DNA from: a virus
Strand: one strand, 5' to 3'
IMG/VR virus record: IMGVR_UViG_3300043598_000012
Coordinates: 1-64,000 of that record
Length of the DNA stretch: 64,000 nt
Shown: piece by piece, positions 27,001-34,898 of the stretch
Layout: the number at the start of each line of letters is the position of its first letter
How positions within the stretch are numbered: position 1 is the first letter of the stretch
The notes under the pieces: generated by a model
Databases searched by the model: none
Told to the model about the DNA's origin: nothing
What the model saw: the letters and a program-made list of their open reading frames with translations, nothing else
Position numbers and translations under genes: made by a program

Positions 27001-27095
27001 GATCCGTGGTGGCTGTGCAGGGTGAGTGGGAACCGACATGGCATAACCTGAGCGTTGGTCGGTCCAAGCAGGTCAAGATCATCAAGGCCATTTGA
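24009..27095 (+). CDS. dnaE: DNA polymerase III alpha-type replicative polymerase
   Basis: 1028 aa from ATG 24009 (GTG 24006 is one codon earlier). PHP domain at the N terminus (HTDYSSLDGLG, AITDHGN). C-family catalytic core with GVGPGRGSV and PDIDTDF near residues 427-433. A helix-hairpin-helix (GVGHKAASKI) and an OB-fold-like C terminus (KCLIIGEIRKITRG) follow. Somewhat shorter than E. coli DnaE (1160 aa). The phage therefore brings its own replicative polymerase. Confidence 0.92.
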   Translation: MQRRRRAPGSFTFISYVHTDYSSLDGLGTVPEYVERAKADGQEALAITDHGNLCGLPEFYKECRKADIEPILGEEFYFTIDAERHRLETKGKSTKHEEMAEAESEGLGRYHVVILARGQRGYETLCELSTATHHNFYGKPLLDRNIVNELSDKDRDSLVCLSGCATSVISRAVLAGDMQGAARHLIWWREMFPHFYIELQHHDTDFDREINRGLLRLAKRYEVPIVVTNDPHYAVPEDHEHHDALLAIQTASDIDDPERFAFSGSGYHLRTEREMREAFSRYGSEVWKPGILNTQVVAKLCHTRIKDWESKTWHIPKFPDVEDSQAFLQKLTIKGLKELGRFSDREYVKRAKYELGVFEEVGIADFLLITWDIIEEARRLGIGVGPGRGSVCGTLVGQTIRLHKIDPIKYELRFDRFLNPARPKMPDIDTDFSQERREELFPYIIRKYGAENVVTVCAYQTLRLKSAFQSMARAYGIEWNERQKLTKLLANDDENSIDLLPDELREAHPELASRMLRLSGTKKGVSQHPAGVIIADPKDRIAKMVPEMWIASSKRMVGQYDLLAAEAMHLLKQDLLGLRTIDTIEHSVDLIEQSTGEVLDPDSWVPDDEPGDDKVWEMLAEGRTGGVFQMEGPANQQGCREVQPNCFEDVVSITALYRTGAMSAGFPKVFNENRRKGTIDFIHPDLEPILGHTSGVVLYQEQVMDMGEFLAGFDMVQVDDIKDAIKKKDPKVFAIISPLFIRGCMEHSGMSESVAKEIWRYIEGYAGYGYNRSHAVAYTMLTYQTARLKALYPLEFLTALLRTVKGSSKEAKAKREGYMRELMEYGYTMLTPCINRSDELATPDVEHEGVRFGLSDIAGVGHKAASKIVDGRPEGGYTSVKTLMAVANNTGTMDHLHDACALEVLGAPGDLNVAEEKLNWQFVDRMATYREKYALKVRLPVENKNDKCLIIGEIRKITRGTTKGNKPYVTWHLQWDITHTYDIRLWSGTDSLWKLNEGSVVAVQGEWEPTWHNLSVGRSKQVKIIKAI

Positions 27096-27463
27096 TGGCA
27101 AGGTGCCTTTACACTTACCCCTCTCAGGATCGATGCATGTTCACCGGCTGCGGGGAAGGTGAGGATTTCTGCCCTGCCCACAGGATTATTATCAGAGAGC
27201 AGCGCAGCGAGCAGAAGCGGCTAGAGCGTAAGCGTCAGGAAACGGTTGAGAGGCGTCGCAACAAGAAGCCGGAGGTACCGATGGCAGTCGAGCGGCGCCC
27301 ACCTGTGATCGGTCCTCCTGGAGACCCCACTGCACCCTACTGCACCTGCAAGGGCAGAACAGCAGACCACGAGCCGTGCACCAACTGCGGAAAGCCGCAC
27401 TTCATGGACTGGCGAGAGAGCAAGCTCAAGAAGAAGGAGACCGCTAGTGGCAACCAAGGATAA
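27095..27463 (+). CDS. Cysteine-rich small protein
   Basis: 122 aa from ATG 27095, overlapping the polymerase stop. Two cysteine clusters, CMFTGCGEGEDFCPAH near residues 14-30 and CTCKGRTADHEPCTNCGKPH near 88-108, probably bind zinc; a basic coiled stretch lies between. Overlaps recA by 17 bases. Confidence 0.55.
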   Translation: MARCLYTYPSQDRCMFTGCGEGEDFCPAHRIIIREQRSEQKRLERKRQETVERRRNKKPEVPMAVERRPPVIGPPGDPTAPYCTCKGRTADHEPCTNCGKPHFMDWRESKLKKKETASGNQG

Positions 27464-28481
27464 GGAAGTCACACTGCTGGAGCTGGAAGCGGCACTCCAG
27501 AAGAGGTTCGGCAGGGGTGTTATCCGTCGGGCTAGCGATCCATCTCTCGAGATCACGCGCATCCCTACGGGCGTCCTGAGCGTCGACTACCTGCTTGGTG
27601 GAGGCATCGCTCGCAACCGTCACACGGAGCTCTACGGGCAGTACAGCGTGGGCAAGAGCCTTCTGGCCCAGCGGACCATCGCTTCGGCTCAAGCGAACGG
27701 CCTGAGGTGCGCCTACGTAGACGTCGAGGGCTCCTTCGACCCTGTCTTCGCCGAGCACCTTGGGGTGGACCTCGAAGAGCTCTTCATCCCCGACGAGCTG
27801 GAGCATGGGAACGCCATCGTCGACTACATCGAGTTCCTCCTGCGCAGCGAGCTCTACGACACCATCACCATCGACTCCATCGCTGCTCTCCTACCCAAGG
27901 AAGAGCGCGAGGCCAGCTCGGAGAAGAGTACCTACGGAGCGAGTCAGGCGAAGCTCATGAGCTCGGGGTTGCGCAAGCTGACCACAGCCAACAAGAAGAC
28001 GGCTCTGGTGTGGATCAACCAGATGCGGGACTCTATGAGCATGTTCGTCCCCAACACCACCTCCGGGGGTCGAGCGATGGGCTTCTACGCCGGTGCTCGC
28101 ATCGAGATGAACCGTGTCGAGATCATCAAGCAGAGCCGCAAGCGTCGCAACGTCAAGACCGGCAAGGTGGACACGGTAGATGTGCCGGTGGGGCATCGTG
28201 TGCTGCTCAAGGTTGATAAGGACAAGACCGGCGGGGCTCGGCAGTTCGCCCAGGGCACCTTCGTGTTCAACTACGAGGACAGCTGCATCGACGAGATCGA
28301 GGAGCTCATCTACGTCGGCTCCGAGCTCGGCCTTGTGATGAACAAGGGCAACATGTACGCTGTCAAGAGGTTTGCTGACGAGCGTCAGAACGGTCGACCT
28401 CGTTTCAAGGCTTGGCTTCTCAAGCAGAAGGCTGTCCAGGAAGAGCTCCAGGAGCTGTGCGAGGAGCAGGTCTATGCGTAG
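27447..28481 (+). CDS. recA: RecA-like recombinase
   Basis: 344 aa from GTG. Walker A variant GQYSVGKS at 65-72, Walker B-like TITIDSIAAL near 140, L2-region TSGGRAMGFYAGARIE, and the C-terminal KRRNVKTGK typical of RecA. Length is that of bacterial RecA. Works with the Cas4-like nuclease and RuvC-like resolvase encoded within the next 4 kb. Confidence 0.88.
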   Translation: MATKDKEVTLLELEAALQKRFGRGVIRRASDPSLEITRIPTGVLSVDYLLGGGIARNRHTELYGQYSVGKSLLAQRTIASAQANGLRCAYVDVEGSFDPVFAEHLGVDLEELFIPDELEHGNAIVDYIEFLLRSELYDTITIDSIAALLPKEEREASSEKSTYGASQAKLMSSGLRKLTTANKKTALVWINQMRDSMSMFVPNTTSGGRAMGFYAGARIEMNRVEIIKQSRKRRNVKTGKVDTVDVPVGHRVLLKVDKDKTGGARQFAQGTFVFNYEDSCIDEIEELIYVGSELGLVMNKGNMYAVKRFADERQNGRPRFKAWLLKQKAVQEELQELCEEQVYA

Positions 28482-28737
28482 GCTCCGCAAGTGGTGGAGG
28501 CTTAGAAACTCAAGGCCCGTCTACGTCTCGCTGTACGGCTCTGATGGCGAGGTGGCAGGGCAGTTGGTGCCCTTCTACAGGGGATCCAATGTGGATGAGA
28601 TCATGTTCACAAACATGCCAACATGCACGATAGAGGCCGTGTATGTCAATGGTAAGGAGATCCCGATGTTCTTCCCACGCACACTGAACCGTGGCCAGTC
28701 TATCTTCTGGCGAGGCGAGGAATTTCACATTGGGTGA
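28474..28737 (+). CDS. Small beta-rich protein
   Basis: 87 aa from ATG 28474, GAGGAGCAGG upstream inside recA. Starts with a basic MRRLRKWWRLRN segment, then a compact fold (VYVSLYGSDGE). Unknown function. Confidence 0.5.
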   Translation: MRRLRKWWRLRNSRPVYVSLYGSDGEVAGQLVPFYRGSNVDEIMFTNMPTCTIEAVYVNGKEIPMFFPRTLNRGQSIFWRGEEFHIG

Positions 28738-29050
28738 GTTGCCTCCTTGGCTCACTGGCAAGGAGCGGCTCCGCGAGCAGAACAGATCGAGTAGGAAGCA
28801 AGAGACAGCTAGGGCAGCTGAGGTGGGCGGCAAGCGACAGCGAGGCTCCGGCTCCAAGCATCAAGCACCCAGAGACGTCAAGACAGCAACGCACCTCGAA
28901 GAACTGAAGGAGACCGATGGAAACAGGATCACCATTGACGCCAGGGACTTCGCCAAGCTCCAACGGCAAGGACGGCAGCAAGGTCGGTCCGTCCGCTTCG
29001 TCGTCGAGTTCAAGCAGCACGGACTCCGCCTCATCATCGAAGAGGGCTAG
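28730..29050 (+). CDS. Basic protein, nuclease or DNA-binding candidate
   Basis: 106 aa from TTG 28730 (stop of the previous gene overlaps). Basic N-terminal half, C-terminal part VKTATHLEELKETDGNRIT then a Lys/Arg-rich end. It faintly recalls small phage resolvases, but no catalytic triad could be confirmed. The last 134 bases also encode the start of the next gene. Confidence 0.4.
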   Translation: MGELPPWLTGKERLREQNRSSRKQETARAAEVGGKRQRGSGSKHQAPRDVKTATHLEELKETDGNRITIDARDFAKLQRQGRQQGRSVRFVVEFKQHGLRLIIEEG

Positions 29051-29354
29051 GTGCCCCAGCTGCAAGAGTGAGTACCCGGAGAGGGGCAACAAGGTTCGCT
29101 ACGACGCTGGCGATGCATTCCGCCACAAGGATTGTGACGATCCATTTCATTACGTACGAGACCAGCACTCTCCTGCGATCATGTCTCAGCACCGGGAGAG
29201 CGACATGCGGGTGCACACCAACCTCTCCTTCAGCCTTTACGGCTCGCGCATCCATGTCGAGCAGGCCTTGAAGGATCTCAGGCGGCTGTTGGAGCTGAAC
29301 GGCTATCGAGATGCCAAGATCAGCGGGTTGGTCACCTCACTCAGTGGATCCTGA
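28917..29354 (+). CDS. Zinc-binding protein with serine-rich leader
   Basis: 145 aa. ATG 28917 has AAGGAG four bases upstream, a better site than any later start. Residues 1-45 are Ser/Gly-rich, then CPSC and HKDC could form one zinc site. A 134-base overlap with the preceding gene is unusual; the CPSC motif lies inside the overlap, so the start is probably real. Confidence 0.5.
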   Translation: METGSPLTPGTSPSSNGKDGSKVGPSASSSSSSSTDSASSSKRARCPSCKSEYPERGNKVRYDAGDAFRHKDCDDPFHYVRDQHSPAIMSQHRESDMRVHTNLSFSLYGSRIHVEQALKDLRRLLELNGYRDAKISGLVTSLSGS

Positions 29355-30246
29355 TAAGAAGCTCCTCTCCAAGCTCGTAAGGGCTATGAAGAACACGGAG
29401 CAGGATCCTCTGCGCCCGCTCATCGACGAGTACCTCGTGAAGCGGGAGCGGCGGGACCTACGCTCCAAGCGCCTGAAGGAGTACAGGGTTCCTCTTCTAC
29501 CGGACGTGCGGCCAGGTGGGCGTCTCTCTCCCAGCGCCATCTGCGGCTGTAAGCGGCTCGCTGCGTTCAAGTACGCCGGTGTGCAGGGCGACGAGAGGAT
29601 CGACCCTGACACTGAGTTGATCTTCGACGACGGCAACTGGCGGCACCACCGTTGGCAGGCTACCTTCCTCGACATGGAGGCCTTGCTCGGGCGAGAGCGG
29701 ATCCGTGTGCTCGGGATCGAGGATCGTGTCGGCGACGAGCGGCTTCACATTGCAGGTTCACTAGACGTCTTGCTGGCTATCAAGGTGCGACGAGGCAACG
29801 GGATGGTGTGGGAGAAGTACCTCATTGACATTAAGGGGATCAACACCTACGGGTTCAGCCGCATCACCATGGACAACGCGGCCAAGTCGGAGCACGTGCG
29901 GCAGGTCATCACTTACTGCAAACTGCGGCAGATTCGCAGAGGGTTGCTGCTCTACGAGAACAAGAACAGCAACGAGATCCGGGTCTTTCAGGTGCCGTTC
30001 AACCAGAAGCTCTGGCAGGAGGTCGAGGACTGGTCTTTGGAGGTGCTCGACGCCTTGGAGCACAAGCGGCTACCCCCGATGCACCCCGAGTGCGAGGGAG
30101 GCACCTACCTGTGGGAGAAATGCCCTTACCGTCGGCTCTGCTACGGCATGGAGCCAGCTGAGGCGAGGCGTGAGACCTACGTACACTTCAAGGGTGTCGA
30201 CGAGGCTTGGGCGGCTGGCCACGAGGATTGGGAGGAGCGGGGTTGA
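29344..30246 (+). CDS. Cas4-like RecB-family nuclease with Fe-S cysteines
   Basis: 300 aa from GTG 29344 (ATG 29311 is an alternative). Cys67/Cys69 in AICGCKR, His101/102, Asp141 in GSLDVLL, and Asp162-x-Lys164 in LIDIKG reproduce the RecB nuclease motifs; CEGG...CPYRRLC near 250-266 completes an Fe-S cluster. Such enzymes resect DNA 5' to 3'. In this setting (RecA, RuvC-like) a role in recombination or end processing is more likely than CRISPR adaptation, since no Cas1 or array is present. Confidence 0.75.
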   Translation: MDPDKKLLSKLVRAMKNTEQDPLRPLIDEYLVKRERRDLRSKRLKEYRVPLLPDVRPGGRLSPSAICGCKRLAAFKYAGVQGDERIDPDTELIFDDGNWRHHRWQATFLDMEALLGRERIRVLGIEDRVGDERLHIAGSLDVLLAIKVRRGNGMVWEKYLIDIKGINTYGFSRITMDNAAKSEHVRQVITYCKLRQIRRGLLLYENKNSNEIRVFQVPFNQKLWQEVEDWSLEVLDALEHKRLPPMHPECEGGTYLWEKCPYRRLCYGMEPAEARRETYVHFKGVDEAWAAGHEDWEERG

Positions 30247-30641
30247 GCAAGCGAGCGTTCTATGGGGAGATTGACGAAGAGCTGGGTTGGTATTGGCTTT
30301 CACCGTCACCTGTTCCTGGCAACCCTCCTTATGCCGAGCTGATGAAGCTTGGCGAGCTGCCTTCCATCGAAACGCAGATCTGTCGTTGGATGGAACACCT
30401 GGCAACTAAGGGCGCCGTTTTCACCGCCGAAGGCACTCTCAAGAAGATCGAGGAGGAGATCGGCGAGCTGAAGGATGCCCCCGACGATCCAGAAGAGGTG
30501 GCAGACATCATCATCGCAGCCATCGTCTTCTTCCATCAGAGTGGACATCGAAATCTTGGCGCTGAGCTGTGCAAGAAGATGCGCAAGAACGAGGCTCGCA
30601 CTTGGGCCATCCAACCAGATGGGAGTTTCCACCATGTCTGA
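30243..30641 (+). CDS. mazG: MazG-like nucleotide pyrophosphohydrolase
   Basis: 132 aa from TTG 30243 overlapping the previous stop. KKIEEEIGEL (Glu70-72, Glu75) and EEVADIII (Glu85, Asp88) form the EExxE...ExxD metal site of the MazG/dUTPase-like all-alpha fold. Cleaves NTPs or dNTPs; in phages it may also lower alarmone levels. Confidence 0.7.
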   Translation: MSKRAFYGEIDEELGWYWLSPSPVPGNPPYAELMKLGELPSIETQICRWMEHLATKGAVFTAEGTLKKIEEEIGELKDAPDDPEEVADIIIAAIVFFHQSGHRNLGAELCKKMRKNEARTWAIQPDGSFHHV

Positions 30642-31161
30642 GGTTTTGCACAGCGATCAGCCAGGCGACATCTCAGGGCCTTCACAAATGGGCGTCGGCA
30701 TGCGAGTACCTGCCATCGTGTTTGACATCGATGGTGTGCTGTGCGACTCGGCCCAGAGCATCGCAGATGCCATCGAGGCAGCTCATGCCGTTGCTGAGCA
30801 TGTCGACTGGATCGAGTGGAACAAGGGCGAATTCGCCTGCCACCCCGAGTACGTAGCCTTGGCTCAGCTACTCGCTCAGGCGGACGTGGCGATCATCCTG
30901 CTCACAGCCCGCCAGGAGCCTTCAAGGGAAGTCACGGAGTTGTGGCTCCAGAAGCACAGCATCCCCTTCGATGAGTTGCTCATGCGACCCATGGACCACG
31001 ACTACTTCACCTGGAAGCAGGATGCTCTCTTGGCCTTGCGGAGCTCCGCATTTGACGTAAAGGTGGTGCTGGAGGATTCCTCCGCACACGTCGCTGCCAT
31101 TCGCCGAGAGGTCGAGCTGCCGGTGATCCACGTGCAGAACGTGGGGAGTCACCTCCAGTAG
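30634..31161 (+). CDS. HAD-family phosphatase
   Basis: 175 aa from ATG 30634, GGGAG upstream. FDIDGVL (Asp31, Asp33), LLTARQE, a downstream Lys, and VLEDSSAHV give the four HAD motifs. Likely a nucleotidase or a polynucleotide 3'-phosphatase; the neighbours (MazG, nucleases) fit both. Confidence 0.75.
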   Translation: MSEVLHSDQPGDISGPSQMGVGMRVPAIVFDIDGVLCDSAQSIADAIEAAHAVAEHVDWIEWNKGEFACHPEYVALAQLLAQADVAIILLTARQEPSREVTELWLQKHSIPFDELLMRPMDHDYFTWKQDALLALRSSAFDVKVVLEDSSAHVAAIRREVELPVIHVQNVGSHLQ

Positions 31162-31163
31162 CC

Positions 31164-31352
31164 GTGGCACTCGATGACATCCCTTCCGCCGCCACCGCTG
31201 ATCCCCATTGTCCGGCATGCAGGCTCGGACGAGGTGACGAGATCGACTATGCACTCGGCGGGGAGACGATCTATCAGTGTGACACGTGTCAGCACCGTTG
31301 GGCCGAGCGAGATCGAGGTCACCAGAGCTCTGCGCACAGGCCAGGGAACTAG
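31164..31352 (+). CDS. Zinc-ribbon protein
   Basis: 62 aa from GTG. CPAC and CDTCQHRW form a classical zinc ribbon around residues 16-45, as in TFIIB-like or transposase ribbons. Its tail overlaps the next frame. Confidence 0.6.
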   Translation: MALDDIPSAATADPHCPACRLGRGDEIDYALGGETIYQCDTCQHRWAERDRGHQSSAHRPGN

Positions 31353-31668
31353 GGACGCCAGGGGCGCCGCCGACTCCTTCGCCCTGGCCCGCATGCTCGA
31401 ACTGTTCGCCGCGGTCGATGATGTATGCTCTGAGGACGACGCATTCGCCCCCGACAAGTTGCGCATGGGCCTAGGGAGGATTTACAGAGCATGGAAAATC
31501 TGTCGGGCGGAGTTGGATCCCAACTTCAATGCTGAACGTGATGGACTGGCTAAGGCGGAAGGCGGAGCAGTCAGTCATGGAGCAGGAGGAACCGATGCTA
31601 CCATGCACACTTCTCATGCACCTGTTCTACGGCCCCGATATCGACGGAAGGTCAGAGCCCGCCCGTGA
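31279..31668 (+). CDS. Helical protein of unknown function (start uncertain)
   Basis: Up to 129 aa from GTG 31279. Earlier starts at 31174, 31234 and 31249 would overlap the zinc-ribbon gene even more. The folded part is GAADSFALARMLELFAAVDD to AELDPNFNAERDG. The last 74 bases overlap the WhiB gene. Coding is likely over 31320-31560; the ends are unsure. Confidence 0.4.
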   Translation: MTRVSTVGPSEIEVTRALRTGQGTRDARGAADSFALARMLELFAAVDDVCSEDDAFAPDKLRMGLGRIYRAWKICRAELDPNFNAERDGLAKAEGGAVSHGAGGTDATMHTSHAPVLRPRYRRKVRARP

Positions 31669-31972
31669 TCAACGAGAGCAATTGGCCAAGGCCTTATGTG
31701 CCACATGCGAGCAGCGGGTTCCCTGCCTTAGACGAGCGGTGCGGAACAGGGAGAATCTAGGTGTACAGGGCGGCATGGGCGAAGGAGAGCGAAGAGCTTA
31801 CCTTCAGCACCTCAAGGATGAAGGTTACGAGAACTGTCCAGAGGATGATGTCGAGTTGTACGCATCACTTAGAGAGTTTTACCAGAAACACGAAGGCCGC
31901 TACATACATACGCTGGAGTTGGATGTGATGGCTGAGTGGGAAGCTTATCATTGGATGCTAGAGTCCGAATGA
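31595..31972 (+). CDS. whiB: WhiB-family iron-sulfur transcription factor
   Basis: 125 aa from ATG 31595 with AGGAGG five bases upstream; ATG 31577, 31541 and 31529 are alternatives. Cys4, Cys35, Cys38 and Cys44 give the WhiB C-x30-C-x2-C-x5-C 4Fe-4S site. ENLGVQGGMGEGERR corresponds to the G[VI]WGG turn plus basic tail, with Gln replacing Trp. WhiB proteins bind the principal sigma factor and are restricted to actinobacteria and their phages. Confidence 0.85.
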   Translation: MLPCTLLMHLFYGPDIDGRSEPARDQREQLAKALCATCEQRVPCLRRAVRNRENLGVQGGMGEGERRAYLQHLKDEGYENCPEDDVELYASLREFYQKHEGRYIHTLELDVMAEWEAYHWMLESE

Positions 31973-32451
31973 GCTTTTCAGTACTCGGTGTAGACCTTTC
32001 GTTGACAGCCACCGGCATCAATTTGAACGACGGCAAGCCTCGACAGCACCGTCTTATCCGCACCAAGCCGGATGAGCATCTGGAGGTGCGAAAAGATCGG
32101 ATCGTCACTTCCATCCTCCGCTATGCGAAGAGGTCGAGGTGCAGCATCGTGCTCTTGGAGAAACTCAACAGCGGTCCCAAGAACCACGACAACCGACCAG
32201 CTCAGGCCATGAGCGTCGTGACTCGGGAACTCTGGTTGGCGGGCATCCCTTACGATGAGGTGGCCAGCAACACGGTCAAGCTCTACGCCACCGGCAACGG
32301 TCGAGCTGAGAAGCCGGAGATGGTCGAGGCAGCAGAGGCGCTCGGGGTGGACCTGAGCGCGTACGCCAAGTCGCTCCGCCACAACGTGGCTGATGCCATC
32401 TGGGTTGCTGCTTGGGGATACTCCCACCGAGATACGCTGTCTGTGATATAG
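31969..32451 (+). CDS. RuvC-like Holliday junction resolvase
   Basis: 160 aa, ATGA overlap with whiB. RNase-H-like fold: Asp9 in VLGVDLSLTATG, Glu64 in VLLEKL, Asp142 in NVADAIWVAAW. Length is that of RuvC. It would resolve recombination or replication intermediates before packaging. Confidence 0.8.
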   Translation: MSFSVLGVDLSLTATGINLNDGKPRQHRLIRTKPDEHLEVRKDRIVTSILRYAKRSRCSIVLLEKLNSGPKNHDNRPAQAMSVVTRELWLAGIPYDEVASNTVKLYATGNGRAEKPEMVEAAEALGVDLSAYAKSLRHNVADAIWVAAWGYSHRDTLSVI

Positions 32452-32458
32452 TGGTGGG

Positions 32459-33004
32459 GTGCGGACGTGTCCCAAGTGTGGTCAGACCAAGCCTGAGTCG
32501 TGCTTCTACCAGAGTAAGAAGACCAACGGTTGTAGAGCGTGCGAGCGTTTGGCTGCTGGCAAGTACAAGAGGAAACTGACGCCTGAGCGTAGGGCAGAGA
32601 TCAACGCTAGAGCTCGTCAGCGACACCAAGAGCGCCGGAAGGATCCTGAGTACGTAGAGGCCAGGAACGCAAGAGCGAGGGCGCAGAGCCGAGCAGCACG
32701 AGAGGACCCTGTGCGTCGAGCTGCCATAGCGGCAGCCACTAGAAGTCGCAACCTGTTGAAGGCCCACGGCATGCAGGAGGAGGACTTCGACGAGCTCTGC
32801 GAACTGCAAGGTGGCGTCTGTGCCTTGTGCGACGGGATCCCGAGTGGCCGCGGCCCGAACAAGTTCTTGCACGTAGACCACGATCACACTTCTGGTGTGC
32901 TGAGGATGCTCCTGTGTAGCAACTGCAACACGGCTCTCGGGCTCATGAAAGACAACCCTGATCTGCTTCGAAAGGCAGCCGAGTACTTGGAGATCTTCGC
33001 ATGA
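32459..33004 (+). CDS. Endonuclease VII-type HNH nuclease, probable homing enzyme
   Basis: 181 aa from GTG. An N-terminal CPKCGQTK...CRACER ribbon, a long Arg-rich helix, and a C-terminal GGVCALCDG ... LHVDHDHTSG ... LLCSNCN module of the recombination endonuclease VII family. TATAGT ends six bases before GTG, so it has its own leaderless promoter inside an operon, as expected of a mobile free-standing gene. Confidence 0.8.
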   Translation: MRTCPKCGQTKPESCFYQSKKTNGCRACERLAAGKYKRKLTPERRAEINARARQRHQERRKDPEYVEARNARARAQSRAAREDPVRRAAIAAATRSRNLLKAHGMQEEDFDELCELQGGVCALCDGIPSGRGPNKFLHVDHDHTSGVLRMLLCSNCNTALGLMKDNPDLLRKAAEYLEIFA

Positions 33005-33062
33005 TCCATGTGGCCCGTTGGGGCAAGCACCACGAGCACGAGCTCGACGTAGGATAGGTGCT

Positions 33063-33314
33063 GTGAAGTCCCCCAGCCACTTCCGATGCTTCCCCTGTCG
33101 AGCGCTCACCGAGATCGATCGGTCGCTGGAGCTCATGACGTGCGCCAACTGCGGAACGCACGAGGGAGACCTGGTCAACATAGTGGCTTGCCCACGGCCA
33201 GAGACCTACACGCTTCCCGGCGAGAGCTGGCGGTGCAGCCTTCCCTTCCACGACTACCAGCGGGACGCCCACGTGGTCCCTTGGGAGCAGCGTGAGATGC
33301 TGCTGACGGACTGA
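33063..33314 (+). CDS. Double zinc-ribbon small protein
   Basis: 83 aa from GTG. CFPC and CANCGTH are followed by single cysteines, giving one or two zinc sites. TAGGAT lies seven bases upstream. A possible 18-codon frame at 33001-33057 precedes it but has no support. Unknown role. Confidence 0.5.
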   Translation: MKSPSHFRCFPCRALTEIDRSLELMTCANCGTHEGDLVNIVACPRPETYTLPGESWRCSLPFHDYQRDAHVVPWEQREMLLTD

Positions 33315-33511
33315 TGGCTACTGCAACCAAGACCCTCAACTTCAAGATCAACCTGGCCCCACTCCGCTGGGCGCTGCGCCAGATCGACCACACGCTCACG
33401 ACTTGGTTCAACAAGCCATGGAACGTTGAGAACAAGTACGACCGACAGCGGCTGCGCGAGCTCGCCCAGAACGCAGTCGTGCTCGATGCTCTCGCTGATG
33501 ACGATGCCTGA
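33314..33511 (+). CDS. Small protein of unknown function
   Basis: 65 aa, start shares a base with the preceding stop. Hydrophobic-aromatic middle (LRWALRQIDHTLTTWF), acidic end. Overlaps the next gene by about 14 bases. Confidence 0.5.
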   Translation: MATATKTLNFKINLAPLRWALRQIDHTLTTWFNKPWNVENKYDRQRLRELAQNAVVLDALADDDA

Positions 33512-33815
33512 GCCCACCAAGCGGGAGATCAACCGGGGCATCGCCAGGGGGGCTCGTTGCCCCAACTGTCGAGCCTTCTGGTCTTGGTGTGTCTGCTCTG
33601 CTGTGGAGCGAGCATCTGCCATGCGAGCCCTGCTGGAGGAGCAGGTGCTGCTCTTCCGAGAGGTGGCTCACTGTGCCTGGCACCTCCTCGACGATGGTGG
33701 TGAAGTCGAGGGCGATGATGAGATGTGGCAAGGATCCAAGCGGGATGCCGACAGACTCTCGGATGCGCTCAACGACCTAGAGGCGAGTGGCTGGGACGCA
33801 CACCCTGATGCCTGA
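33498..33815 (+). CDS. Small cysteine-containing helical protein
   Basis: 105 aa from ATG 33498; ATG 33504 is equally good. CPNCRAFWSWCVC near residues 20-35 probably binds zinc, the rest is helical. Overlaps the transferase-like gene by eight bases. Confidence 0.5.
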   Translation: MTMPEPTKREINRGIARGARCPNCRAFWSWCVCSAVERASAMRALLEEQVLLFREVAHCAWHLLDDGGEVEGDDEMWQGSKRDADRLSDALNDLEASGWDAHPDA

Positions 33816-34764
33816 CTTCCTGCCTGATGGTGAAGAGCGCTTCGAGGAGCTCGTGGAGTTCATGCTCCACATGCACAGCAGCCGGGACCTCGATCCGCTG
33901 TACCCAGTGCTGCGCAAGCTCCAGAACAACTTCAACCGAGAGCAGGGGCTCTGGTTCAGCTTCCTCTACGTGGCGTGGTACAACCTGCCTTCGGCTTGGG
34001 CAGCGTTCAACATGTCTACCTACCCGACCGAGCTGCTACCTCTGTGGCTGGACCCCAAGTGGCCGACCGGCACAGAGCGTCGAGCCAACCGTGGTGGCAA
34101 GGTGGCCGAACACATCCAGGACTACATGCTCAAGATCGCGGGGAGCCGTAGTCAGTACCGCTGGTACACCAAGGACTTGGTGCTGGATGATCTTGATCAA
34201 GCAACCAAGGAGATCAACTGGTACACGCTCAACGAGCGCATCCAGTCACTCTTCATGAACGGTCGTTGGGCGGGATACAAGCACTGCGAGGTGCTGGCCA
34301 AGGTCAACGGCATCCCAGTGCTAGCTCCCCACATGGGTCACGCCAACAGTAGCGGACCTCGCCAAGGTCTTGCTATGATCTACGATTGCAGCGAGCTGAC
34401 TGGCAACGACCCAGGCACCATCGCTGTGCTCGATGAGATGAGCGCGGACCTGACCTTCCAACTCGACCAAGCTCTCCCCGGCTTGAACCTGGAGATAGAG
34501 GACGTGGAGACGATCCTCTGCAACTGGAAGTCGCTGATGAAGGGCAAGTACTACGTCGGTCACGACATCGACGAGCTGCAAGAGCAGATCCTCCGAGCAG
34601 AGGAGCGTGGCATCCTTTCGAAGGAGTCCTCGCGCTACCTGTGGCGGGCTCGCAAGGCCGTCTTGCCGCACGAGTACCTCGGTGAACTGGGAGGATGGGA
34701 GGGCGTAGACCGACGGCGCATGGCTGCGTACAAAGACACTGGAAGGATTGAGGTGCGATCGTGA
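33808..34764 (+). CDS. Amino acid:DNA transferase-like protein (thymine hypermodification)
   Basis: 318 aa from ATG 33808; GTG 33787 would add seven codons. The sequence is alpha-helical with WFSFLYVAWYNLPSAW, NGRWAGYKHCEVL and HANSSGPRQGL, in an order recalling phage ADDT proteins, which attach amino acids to activated 5-hydroxymethyl-dU in DNA. The match is from memory of the family, not from a search. Support comes from the kinase-like and FAD-like genes 4-6 kb downstream. Confidence 0.5.
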   Translation: MPDFLPDGEERFEELVEFMLHMHSSRDLDPLYPVLRKLQNNFNREQGLWFSFLYVAWYNLPSAWAAFNMSTYPTELLPLWLDPKWPTGTERRANRGGKVAEHIQDYMLKIAGSRSQYRWYTKDLVLDDLDQATKEINWYTLNERIQSLFMNGRWAGYKHCEVLAKVNGIPVLAPHMGHANSSGPRQGLAMIYDCSELTGNDPGTIAVLDEMSADLTFQLDQALPGLNLEIEDVETILCNWKSLMKGKYYVGHDIDELQEQILRAEERGILSKESSRYLWRARKAVLPHEYLGELGGWEGVDRRRMAAYKDTGRIEVRS

Positions 34765-34898
34765 AGAAGTTCGAACCGCCCCGTGAGGGCGACAGCTGGA
34801 GGGTGTACACCAAGCGAGAGGCCAAGCGTCTCCGCACCACCCGGCGTCGTGTCATCCGGGCCATGGCCAAGAACAACCGGAAGGTGGTCGAGAAGTGA
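34761..34898 (+). CDS. 45-aa basic protein
   Basis: GTG overlaps the previous stop by four bases, the next gene overlaps likewise. Very Arg/Lys-rich (KREAKRLRTTRRR), probably nucleic-acid-binding. No family. Confidence 0.5.
   Translation: MKKFEPPREGDSWRVYTKREAKRLRTTRRRVIRAMAKNNRKVVEK

Noticed and set aside
29344-30246. CRISPR-associated system around the Cas4-like protein
   Set aside because: No Cas1, Cas2, effector or repeat-spacer array seen; Cas4-like nucleases are common in phages for recombination.
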